DNA from: a virus
Direction: 5' to 3' (one strand)
Length of the DNA stretch: 38,675 nt
Virus record (IMG/VR): IMGVR_UViG_3300046336_000201
Location: 1 to 38,675 of that record
The notes below the pieces were generated by a model. The model saw only the letters and a program-made list of their open reading frames with translations. It made no database searches and was not told where the DNA came from. Positions within the stretch are counted from its first letter, which is position 1, and every line of letters begins with the position of its first letter. Below are positions 23,607 through 30,734 of the stretch, piece after piece. The translations under genes and the position numbers were made by a program.

Positions 23607-24388
23607 TGCAAAGTCACCCATACTTCTACAATCACCAAATAGAACGCTACCTAATCCAATTTGCAAATATCTTTACTGGATTCAAGGTTAAAGTTGGTGT
23701 AAATAACGACAAGTTTGTATCTGTCCCTGTGATGTATGGTAGCTACGACAAAGTAGTTGCCAGCATAGCAAATGAGAATACCCAAAACAAACCAATTCGA
23801 CTACCACTAATGTCTACTCACATGACAGGAATTAAGCAAGCTCCTGAAATGAACAAGAGTATCGGGCAAGAGGATAGGGTTTCTTACCTCCCCAGTGGTG
23901 GTATGCTGCCAAATGACGTTCGAGTGATTCACCGGTATATGCCCATTCCATACAAAGTCACGACAGAAGTGTACTGTTGGGTGAGTAACCAGCACCAACA
24001 AATGCAGCTGCTGGAGCAGATTCTCATGTTGTTCGACCCCTCTCTGACAATCCAGACCAGTGATTCACGATTTGATTGGACTAAGTTAACTTTTGTTGAG
24101 TTGACGGATATTTCGTTGGATGAAGTTGTCCCCGCCGGTACCGATGATAGGAATTTAGTTATCAAGTTGAGCTTCGAGTTTCCGATCTGGATTACTCCAC
24201 CAGCCAAGAATAAGGATGATTTCATCAAGAAGATTCTTGTTCGGCTAACAGCAATTACCGCTACAGGAGCAGACCAGGTGTTTACTCCAGGTGATGCACA
24301 AGAAATTGTTGATTTCCTGGACGGTAACCCAATCGACTACAGCTCGACAGAAATTGACGCTGAGGCATTGTTTCCATCTGCAGAGTAA
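23606..24388 (+). CDS. 15: Tail sheath stabilizer / tail completion protein (T4 gp15-like)
   Basis: A 260-residue protein that in T4 forms the hexamer ending the tail and binding both sheath and neck. The start MQSHPYFYNHQIERYLIQFA matches the gp15 opening YFYN...RY, followed by KFVSVPVMYGSYDKV, a polyproline-like SYLPSGG stretch, IPYKVTTEVYCWVSN, QMQLLEQILMLFDPSL and the strand LVIKLSFEFPIWITPP. All of these parallel T4 gp15 in order. It shares TAATG with the upstream gene and closes the neck operon. The last 40 residues are acidic. Confidence 0.85.
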   Translation: MQSHPYFYNHQIERYLIQFANIFTGFKVKVGVNNDKFVSVPVMYGSYDKVVASIANENTQNKPIRLPLMSTHMTGIKQAPEMNKSIGQEDRVSYLPSGGMLPNDVRVIHRYMPIPYKVTTEVYCWVSNQHQQMQLLEQILMLFDPSLTIQTSDSRFDWTKLTFVELTDISLDEVVPAGTDDRNLVIKLSFEFPIWITPPAKNKDDFIKKILVRLTAITATGADQVFTPGDAQEIVDFLDGNPIDYSSTEIDAEALFPSAE

Positions 24389-24397
24389 TCAGTAACA

Positions 24398-24405
24398 CAT
24401 AAATA
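24398..24405 (+). promoter_or_regulatory. Late promoter motif (CATAAATA)
   Basis: The box is 22 nt before the ATG at 24428 and 10 nt after the gp15-like stop. The leader is A/C-rich with no Shine-Dalgarno. Confidence 0.65.
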
Positions 24406-24427
24406 CTACACAAAACCACCACACCAT

Positions 24428-24718
24428 ATGAATAATCAACGATTAGCGGAACTAGCAGGAATTGTAATTACCGAAGCAGTCGACGTGAACTGGACAAAAT
24501 CCAGACTCGATACTGAATTGGCAAATATATCAACGTCACTAGAACAGATCACATTAAAAACAGATCGACTCAGAAGAAGCGCTACCAGTACATCTGATGA
24601 TACCGCCGACGCGCGTCACTTGGAGCAACTGCTGCAAAAAACAACAGAAGTATCGAATATATTAGCGGGATGCCAACGAACTATTTCTGATGTGATTAGC
24701 GGGAAGTTTTCTGGCTAA
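24428..24718 (+). CDS. Small coiled-coil protein with capsid-targeting-like start (copy A)
   Basis: A 96-residue protein, MNNQRLAELAGIVITEAVDV followed by a two-helix coiled coil (DTELANISTSLEQITLKTDR, LEQLLQKTTEVSNILAGC). I-T-E/A fits the prohead protease site. The first 37 nt of the gene are identical to those of the gene at 24744, while the bodies differ. It is preceded by a late promoter. After cleavage only a small helical hairpin would remain. Function unknown; an internal head protein is my inference. Confidence 0.7.
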   Translation: MNNQRLAELAGIVITEAVDVNWTKSRLDTELANISTSLEQITLKTDRLRRSATSTSDDTADARHLEQLLQKTTEVSNILAGCQRTISDVISGKFSG

Positions 24719-24743
24719 TTACAAACCACCACACCTACACATT

Positions 24744-24971
24744 ATGAATAATCAACGATTAGCGGAACTAGCAGGAATTGCATTAACAGAATCATCTGTC
24801 GACCAGACTGATATTAATGCTATTACCGACTTAGCTGCCGATGCCGACAAAGTAATAAATCAGATTCAACGAGCAATCCGAAAAATTCGCACGCACACAG
24901 ACGTCAAGAGCATGGAAGCTCTCGTGTCGGCGTTGGAAGCCATTGTGGATTCTGTTCCCGATTATGATTGA
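24744..24971 (+). CDS. Small coiled-coil protein with capsid-targeting-like start (copy B)
   Basis: A 75-residue protein starting MNNQRLAELAGIALTESS, with L-T-E/S as the predicted protease site. The body (INAITDLAADADKVINQIQR, SMEALVSALEAIVDSVPDYD) is a short helical pair with no family I recognise. The DNA from ATG to codon 12 is identical to copy A, and the leader (ACCACCACACC) is also shared, so the leader and signal were duplicated together. No separate TAAATA box is evident, so it may be read with copy A. Confidence 0.7.
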   Translation: MNNQRLAELAGIALTESSVDQTDINAITDLAADADKVINQIQRAIRKIRTHTDVKSMEALVSALEAIVDSVPDYD

Positions 24972-24979
24972 GTTATCTC

Positions 24980-25153
24980 ATGAACATCCAACAGCAACTA
25001 AGTGAAATCATCGCATCTCTAAATTCCATAGTAGAGACGCGTGCTGCGACAAAGCAATTACTTGCTGATACCAATAGAGTAATCGAAACCTCAAACGCAA
25101 CACTAGATGCGCTTACACAAACACTAATAGACAAAGAAAAAGCCTCGCATTGA
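24980..25153 (+). CDS. Very small helical protein with capsid-targeting-like start
   Basis: A 57-residue protein starting MNIQQQLSEIIASLNSIVE. L-S-E/I is a possible prohead protease site. The rest (TKQLLADTNRVIETSNATLD) is one continuous helix with heptad spacing. ATG 24980 is chosen over 24968 because it gives the typical leader sequence. The stop codon lies inside the stem of the terminator, so the gene ends the unit. Unknown function. Confidence 0.6.
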   Translation: MNIQQQLSEIIASLNSIVETRAATKQLLADTNRVIETSNATLDALTQTLIDKEKASH

Positions 25154-25161
25154 GGCTTTTT
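25137..25161 (+). terminator. Rho-independent terminator overlapping a stop codon
   Basis: AAAAAGCCTC-GCATT-GAGGCTTTTT gives a 10-bp stem. The left arm encodes the last residues of the small gene. Being symmetric, it could also serve the minus-strand gene that ends at 25185. Confidence 0.9.
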
Positions 25162-25184
25162 GTGTGTCACGTGCCAGAAACTTA

Positions 25185-26000
25185 TTAAACTTGAGCCCCA
25201 CCAGTTGCGCTCTTGGCGTTTAGTCTGAAGTTAGCCATCACGTCGATAGATCCTCGCCCACCACTATTTAATCCTCGGGGCTGAATGCGAACCTCAAGTT
25301 TCGCCTCAATGCTGTGCAACACAGGAATATCGTCTACTCCCAAGCTTTGACTGATTTTTCGCTGCAAGTCCGAAGGAATTTTCTTATCAGCTTGAACTAC
25401 CCACATCTCTGTCCCCATCATCATGATTAGGATAGAGTAGTCCGCCGATCCTCTTGGTTTAAATTTCTTGCGATAGTGATCCAATATTTTATCACCAAGT
25501 ACAGGAGACTCGATATTTGCTAATTGAAAATTATCAGTACCAGCAGCAAAAGCTCGCAATTTGTCCTTGCGCTCAGTCATATCTGATATGAAGTTCAGTG
25601 ATCCGGAGCTAATTTTACCCACCCCTGAGCCAACATAGGTTTTCAAATCAGCCAAAAGCCTCTTCCCGTTTCGGACACACACGTCACTACCATTCATTAA
25701 TTCCAACAATTGCGCCTTATCTTCGGAGTTTTTGTCGGGGGAGGTGAATACTGATCCGTCAAACACCCAATCTCGAACAGACCCCATCTGAGCCTTTTTA
25801 TTCATTTTGTATTCGATATGGAGATCAACAATCTTACCGTCAATTTCAATGCTCAATCCGAAATCAGGAAATGCGGTATCTGAACCACTCGGAGAAGCAA
25901 ATGGAGTAAATCCCTTCGATACTAGTCTATGAAAGGTCGCTGATTCAGCAGCATCAGCATCACTGCTCTCAAACAGCGTAGTGGTGAATAAAGAAGTCAT
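25185..26000 (-). CDS. PD-(D/E)xK-like nuclease candidate with capsid-targeting-like start
   Basis: A 271-residue protein starting MTSLFTTTLFESSDADAAES, with L-F-E/S as a possible prohead protease site. Near residues 45-65 it has PDFGLSIEIDGKIVDLHIEY followed by K, that is a PD and an E-x-K on neighbouring strands, the pattern of a PD-(D/E)xK nuclease core, then NKKAQMGS. The C-terminal half has ADYSILIMMMGTEMWVVQAD and a beta-rich end. ATG 26000 is chosen because a minus-strand AGTAAATA box lies at 26028-26035. If cleaved and packaged it would be an injected nuclease-like protein. Nuclease activity is inferred and not certain. Confidence 0.6.
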   Translation of the reverse strand: MTSLFTTTLFESSDADAAESATFHRLVSKGFTPFASPSGSDTAFPDFGLSIEIDGKIVDLHIEYKMNKKAQMGSVRDWVFDGSVFTSPDKNSEDKAQLLELMNGSDVCVRNGKRLLADLKTYVGSGVGKISSGSLNFISDMTERKDKLRAFAAGTDNFQLANIESPVLGDKILDHYRKKFKPRGSADYSILIMMMGTEMWVVQADKKIPSDLQRKISQSLGVDDIPVLHSIEAKLEVRIQPRGLNSGGRGSIDVMANFRLNAKSATGGAQV

Positions 26001-26007
26001 AGTCGAA

Positions 26008-26340
26008 TCAATTAGTTGTAATATCACTATTTACTTGCGATTGAGGGCACACTCTACTGCAATAGTTGTTATACGCGTTTCGATAACTATTAAACGTTAC
26101 AAATTTACCGCACCCACGACACCCTGGTGGTTCAACAATATCATTTAACAGACAGTGGATTTGCTCGCGAAATGAATCTTCTGTCCATGGACAGAAATCT
26201 CTGAGTGTGTAAAATAGCTTGGGTACGAATTGAATCCTAAACTCCCACTGAGGGTTGATTGTTGTAATACCCTTCTTGTTCTTAATTAGAACTCGCTCAG
26301 CTAATAACAGTGTAATAAATTGTTCTCTCTCAAGTGACAT
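26008..26340 (-). CDS. Zinc-finger protein related to homing endonuclease N-termini
   Basis: A 110-residue protein. The first 70 residues are helical (FVPKLFYTLRDFCPWTEDSF). The last 40 hold CRGCGKFVTFNSYRNAYNNY followed by CSRVC, a Cys4 knuckle typical of the N-terminal region of phage free-standing endonucleases. No nuclease motif follows, so it is either a truncated mobile gene or an accessory DNA-binding protein. Its ATG overlaps the end of the restored frame of the upstream mobile gene by 11 bp, suggesting the two moved together. It ends 8 bp before the ATG of the nuclease-like gene. Confidence 0.6.
   Translation of the reverse strand: MSLEREQFITLLLAERVLIKNKKGITTINPQWEFRIQFVPKLFYTLRDFCPWTEDSFREQIHCLLNDIVEPPGCRGCGKFVTFNSYRNAYNNYCSRVCPQSQVNSDITTN
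26028..26035 (-). promoter_or_regulatory. Late promoter motif for the nuclease-like gene
   Basis: AGTAAATA on the minus strand ends 28 nt before the ATG at 26000 and lies inside the 3' end of the upstream gene. Confidence 0.6.
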
Positions 26341-27992
26341 CGGATAACTCCCGTTTGATTATTCGTTCAACATCGTTGATTTCTGTGTACTTAATCACCA
26401 GCAATCTATACCCTCTAAGATCAGCATACTTTTTCTTAACTTCATCACGTGCGATACTAGCAGCAAACTGAATTTCCGCCTCACGTTGCTTCTCGGGTGT
26501 ACGCCGTAGTTGAGAAGTTGCTGATTATGTAGTGTTGCTTACCATGAAACTCTATTAATAAATTGTGCTCAGGCAACCAAAAATCGTAGCGCAAGAGTCT
26601 GCCAGTGAGTGGGTTAATACAGTCGGCAAATTTGTGTTCTCTTTTGTACATTTGGCCAAGTGAATCTAACAGACGAACTATCCGCTCTTCACCTCTCGAT
26701 GGTGGAGTGCACATCTTACAGCCTGTTCCAGTATCTATGTGCCGCTTGACCGTTAATGAAAAAGGCCCATGCTTGGTACACTCAAGTGTAATATTTTCAC
26801 TTACGCTTGTTACGGCGAGGTGAGAATAATCATATGAATCACCATGCTTCTCTTGTGCTCTTACTAAGAACCGTTCTTGGGTCATTGGCGCATTCTTGGC
26901 GCACTTGGCACAACCAGCTTTATCAAGCAAATGCCAGTTGATTTGTGTCGAAAACTCGCCGTGTGTGCTGCAATTGACTTGAATTCTCGTTGAAATCCCG
27001 TCATGGAATTCAGCAGGAACCTTAGCATAGTCATATCGCCCACGGTGTATTTCCACTGCTCGGCGAATAAAGACATCTCTAGTCAATTTTCTATTCCCAG
27101 CACAATCCACACACCCAACAGCACTACCTCTCTTAGTATGATTGCTAGCAGTGATCAAAAAATCTCCGTGTATGGGGCAGCGCACAGATACCTTGTGGCT
27201 CATCGAAGCAAGTTGGTTTATGTGGGAATAATCATATTTGTTTCCGTGTTCCCTCTGAGCACCTGTTATGAAGTGTGCAATCCGTCTATCCTCCACCTCT
27301 CTTGATGATCTCAAATCGCTTCTGGATTCTCGTCGGCAATTAACACAACCAATGGTTTTATTCACAAATCTCTGGTACGACACCAACCAATCACCGTGAT
27401 TTATGCAAGTGACTGGCACCGCCTTGTCAATTCTACTAACAGTGTCTGGAAGATTGTTGTAGCTATATAGATCCCCATACAGTCTCAACCCATCCCGTAT
27501 AAACTTCATCCTAGTAAGTGGCTCACTAAGTGAACACCGTGGGCACCCACGTGCGCTTGCCAGGTGCCTGACTACAGTTGATGTAAACTGTCCATGATCT
27601 CGGCAGGTGATTATTATTGGTGTATTCTGCCCCATATCAAAGTTGCTTGGTATCTTAGAATAATCAAATTGATCACCATGTTTCGTAGTACAGTGAGTGA
27701 TGAATGATTGATGAGTCCAGGCTACATTACCTGCACAAGCCGGACACCCACTCCGAGTGCGCGTACTACTATGCGCTCGTGCTTGCGTAGTGAATTCTCC
27801 ATGCTTGCGGCAGATTACTACAACTTTATCAGAACCACTTGATATGTTGTGGACTAACGAGTAGTCATATCGATCGCCATGTGCGACACTACAGGCTGCC
27901 AAGAATTTTTCAAGTTTGGTGTTGCAGGTGGTTAAACTGCCATCATTACATGAGCTGAGCTCTAAGGATACACTCTGAGTTGGTTCAATCAT
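26330..27992 (-). pseudogene. Modular zinc-repeat homing endonuclease, frameshifted near its end
   Basis: The first frame gives 503 residues with six zinc modules (HG..YDYS, C..HG.F, GC..C), then RYDFWLPEHN and LIEFHGKQHY, the EDxHD-type nuclease end, and stops at 26481. In the +1 frame the expected C-terminus continues: TPEKQREAEIQFAASIARDE, then GYRLLVIKYTEIND and a TGA at 26330-26332. This matches the ends of the relatives at 1972 (LLVIAYTELN) and 30735 (LLIIKYNQLD). One extra or two missing bases around 26500-26525 explain the break. Without the shift the catalytic basic helix would be lost. It lies next to the sheath gene on the other strand. Confidence 0.8.
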
Positions 27993-28094
27993 AGTGTGTG
28001 GTATACATCAACAGTAAACAACTCTTAATACAGATACGGACTAGGTTTTTATTGGGCATTAAGTTGGATGTGTTGTCAGTAAATATATCAAATT

Positions 28095-28177
28095 AAAGTG
28101 GTAGACTCGAACTACGAATCACCAACCACCTAGACACAAGTTGTTGTTAGCTAACCACCTTGGATATACACCACTAT
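28095..28177 (-). tRNA. tRNA-like remnant (weak)
   Basis: On the minus strand, ATAGTGG at 28177-28171 can pair 6 of 7 with CCACTTT at 28101-28095. A T-arm-like GTAG-TTCGAGT-CTAC lies just before the latter. No D-arm or anticodon arm could be formed. It may be a decayed tRNA or a chance likeness. The region 27993-28250 holds no gene. Confidence 0.25.
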
Positions 28178-28211
28178 TTATGTGATAGTTTATACAAAAA
28201 TATTGGGGTCA

Positions 28212-28219
28212 AGTAAATA
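28212..28219 (+). promoter_or_regulatory. Late promoter (AGTAAATA) for the sheath gene
   Basis: The box lies 31 nt before the sheath ATG, which has the ribosome site AAAAAGGAAAA. Confidence 0.75.
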
Positions 28220-28250
28220 TATTCGCCCTAACACAAAAAAGGAAAATCTT

Positions 28251-30368
28251 ATGGCTTCTTTAGTATCTCCTGGTGTCGTTACACTGCTGGACGATCAGTC
28301 CATGTTCGTACCAAGCATTGCTTCAACCGTTCCGCTGTATTTTATTGCTACCCAAGAGGATAAGCTGCAGTCTGATGGCATTAACACTGCCCTCGGAACA
28401 ATAGAGTCGAATGTTGTTCGCACCGTCACATCTCTACGTCAATCACTGCAGTTGTATGGTATTCCGTCATTCTTGAAAGCCGCAAATGGTGCTCCACTGC
28501 ATGGTTCCGCTCTCAATGAATATGGCTTGTACACACTGAATCGTTATCTCGGCATTGGCGACCTGGCTTATGTCGTTCGTGCCAATGTCAATTTACAAGA
28601 CAACTATACCGTAGTTAGTTCTCGCTGGACCACCAAGCTGGCCACTGCAGCTGCTGAGTTAGAAGCATTGTCGAATGCTTACTTGGCTTCTTACAACATG
28701 CAAAACGGTTACAATATTGGGGATCCGGGGTTTCGCGATTCGATTACTGACTCTGAGTTGCTAACATTTACTCAGCAAGTGATGCAACCCGTACTCTCCG
28801 AGAATACATTCTTGCGTGCTGAGTTTGATTTTTACGATGACAGCGCTACACCTGCGATTACAACTGCTGGCTTCCAAGGTATTGACTTTGCAGCTGGACT
28901 GACGTCCACAGCACTGCCTACTGGACTCAACAATAACGCCAGCGTGTACACAGCCAATATCAGTGTGAATGGTGTTAACCGGGTTATCAGTCTGATTGGA
29001 GCAAATGCCCAAACATATAACAATTTGTTAATTCAAATCAATGCTGATCTGGCAGGCACAGCGACAATTACGATCACGGGTGGTAATTTGATTGTTACCA
29101 GCACAGCAGTCGGCAGCCTCAGCTCAATTGTAATCAATGATACAAACTTGTTCAGCTCACTGAATGGATACCAATCACTTGGCGTACCTGTGGCTGGCGC
29201 AACTGCTGATACAAGCATTGACGTGTACGGGAACGGTTTTAACCAACCAGCTACTACTCAATTCTTGGGTTATACTGGTGCAATCGCCGCTTGGTTGCTT
29301 GCAGCTCCGGGAACTGGTTCGATAGCAAGTGAATGGACAAGTTCGGAAGCAAGCGCATTCTTGTTAGATGCTGGTACAGAATATAAGTTGACTCTAGCAT
29401 TTGCAAATAATACAACTCTCGGTGCTAATGATGCAGCAAAACGCAGCACGATCGTGACTGCACTACAAGCGGTCGTAAGCAGCAATCAAGAAATTCGCTC
29501 TGAATTGTATGAATACAATCTGATCCTGTGCCCAGGGTTTCCTGAGTTGGCTGATGATCTTTTGACTCTGAGTGAAGATATTGGCGAAGAAGCGATGGTA
29601 ATCGGTGATGTGCCTTTTAACCTGGATCCTGAGCAAGCTGCTAACTGGGGTAATGCACCAGCGACCAGCGCTTCAAGCCGCCGTGTTAACCGTAATATTG
29701 CTTACTACTACCCTCACGGAATGGGCACCAATGTTGATGGAAATGATGTGTTTGTCCCATCATCAGCGATTGCTATCCGTACATATACATACAATGATCT
29801 GGCAGGTGAGTTGTGGTTCGCACCAGCAGGCGTACATCGCGGCCAGGTGACCGGCATCACTCGCGTTGGTTATGTAACAGGTACAATGGGCGCACCAACA
29901 ACATTCGTCGACGTTGCTCTGAATAAGGGACAACGCAATGCACTGTACCAGTACTACACCAACATGAATCCGATCGTGAACATGCCAGGCAGGGGTATAT
30001 TAGTATTCGGCCAAAAGACGTCACAAAGCTATGCAAGTGCACTAGATCGAGTGAACGTTGTTCGGTTGTGTGCGTACATTAGACGCCAAGCCCGCAAATT
30101 GGGCTTCTCCTACCTTTTTGAACCTAATGACCAAATCACACGCAACAACTTTAAGTCTGCAATCGAAGGGATGTTGAAGGACATTTTGATCAAGCGTGGT
30201 CTGGTCGATTATTTGGTAGTCTGTGACTCCAGTAACAATTATGGTATCAGGATCGACCGCCACGAATTGTATCTGGACATAGCGATCAAGCCGATGTTGA
30301 GTGTGGAGTTTATTATTATTCCGGTGCACGTCGTAGCACAGGGTGCAAGTTTGACAACTTCATCATAA
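28251..30368 (+). CDS. 18: Tail sheath protein (T4 gp18-like)
   Basis: A 705-residue contractile sheath subunit. It starts MASLVSPGVVTLLDDQSMFV, the usual sheath opening. The variable middle (about 200-350) is a Ser/Thr/Asn/Val-rich insertion domain with repeats of beta-strand type. The conserved C-terminal domain has YYPHGMGTNVDGNDVFVPSS, GELWFAPAGVHRGQVTGITR, NPIVNMPGRGILVFGQKT, DRVNVVRLCAYIRRQARK and a final strand VEFIIIPVHVVAQGA. Length is near T4 gp18 (659). I chose ATG 28251 because of its ribosome site, over an upstream in-frame ATG at 28182. A 13-bp terminator follows. Confidence 0.96.
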   Translation: MASLVSPGVVTLLDDQSMFVPSIASTVPLYFIATQEDKLQSDGINTALGTIESNVVRTVTSLRQSLQLYGIPSFLKAANGAPLHGSALNEYGLYTLNRYLGIGDLAYVVRANVNLQDNYTVVSSRWTTKLATAAAELEALSNAYLASYNMQNGYNIGDPGFRDSITDSELLTFTQQVMQPVLSENTFLRAEFDFYDDSATPAITTAGFQGIDFAAGLTSTALPTGLNNNASVYTANISVNGVNRVISLIGANAQTYNNLLIQINADLAGTATITITGGNLIVTSTAVGSLSSIVINDTNLFSSLNGYQSLGVPVAGATADTSIDVYGNGFNQPATTQFLGYTGAIAAWLLAAPGTGSIASEWTSSEASAFLLDAGTEYKLTLAFANNTTLGANDAAKRSTIVTALQAVVSSNQEIRSELYEYNLILCPGFPELADDLLTLSEDIGEEAMVIGDVPFNLDPEQAANWGNAPATSASSRRVNRNIAYYYPHGMGTNVDGNDVFVPSSAIAIRTYTYNDLAGELWFAPAGVHRGQVTGITRVGYVTGTMGAPTTFVDVALNKGQRNALYQYYTNMNPIVNMPGRGILVFGQKTSQSYASALDRVNVVRLCAYIRRQARKLGFSYLFEPNDQITRNNFKSAIEGMLKDILIKRGLVDYLVVCDSSNNYGIRIDRHELYLDIAIKPMLSVEFIIIPVHVVAQGASLTTSS

Positions 30369-30391
30369 TTCCCCAGCTATAGCGCTTCATT

Positions 30392-30426
30392 TAGGTGAGT
30401 ATCATCGTGATACTCACCTATTTTTT
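30392..30426 (+). terminator. Strong rho-independent terminator after the sheath gene
   Basis: TAGGTGAGTATCA-TCG-TGATACTCACCTA, a 13-bp perfect stem with a TCG loop, is followed by TTTTTT. Confidence 0.95.
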
Positions 30427-30630
30427 GACAACAACTATTCAGTCGTATTGTTCGTGGATCTACCTTGGCCAGACAAAATCAAGGAACAATACTGCAATGA
30501 TCATACCATTAAATAGTTAATAATTAAGTGCGATCAAATCACTCGGGTTAAAGAATTAGTCCACAACTGGTTAGAACCATGAGATATATAGAACAACGAA
30601 AGTTAGCAACTCACCCATTTTTTGACAACA
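30412..30630 (+). repeat. Direct repeat pair flanking a non-coding segment
   Basis: A 22-nt element, ACTCACCTATTTTTTGACA plus ACA, at 30412-30433 recurs at 30609-30630 with one mismatch. The first copy is the right arm and T tail of the sheath terminator. The copies are 197 nt apart. This could mark a duplication created when the mobile gene downstream was inserted. Confidence 0.6.
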
Positions 30631-30734
30631 CATTGTGATGCTACTAAGTGTTGTCAAAAATCAAAGAGGCTACCAAATATCACTACAACTAGAAGTTTGT
30701 TGGCAACACAACACTTAATAAATACAATAATTGT
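30427..30734 (+). other. Non-coding stretch between sheath terminator and mobile gene
   Basis: No gene is visible. It contains the second copy of the repeat and a perfect 13-bp inverted repeat, TTTTTGACAACAC (30619-30631) with GTGTTGTCAAAAA (30648-30660), loop 16 nt. An AATAAATA box (30717-30724) lies at its end. The hairpin resembles a bidirectional terminator or a recombination end. Confidence 0.5.
30717..30724 (+). promoter_or_regulatory. Possible late promoter box (AATAAATA)
   Basis: It lies only 10 nt before the ATG at 30735. If used it would give a leader of about 5 nt, an almost leaderless transcript. Confidence 0.35.
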
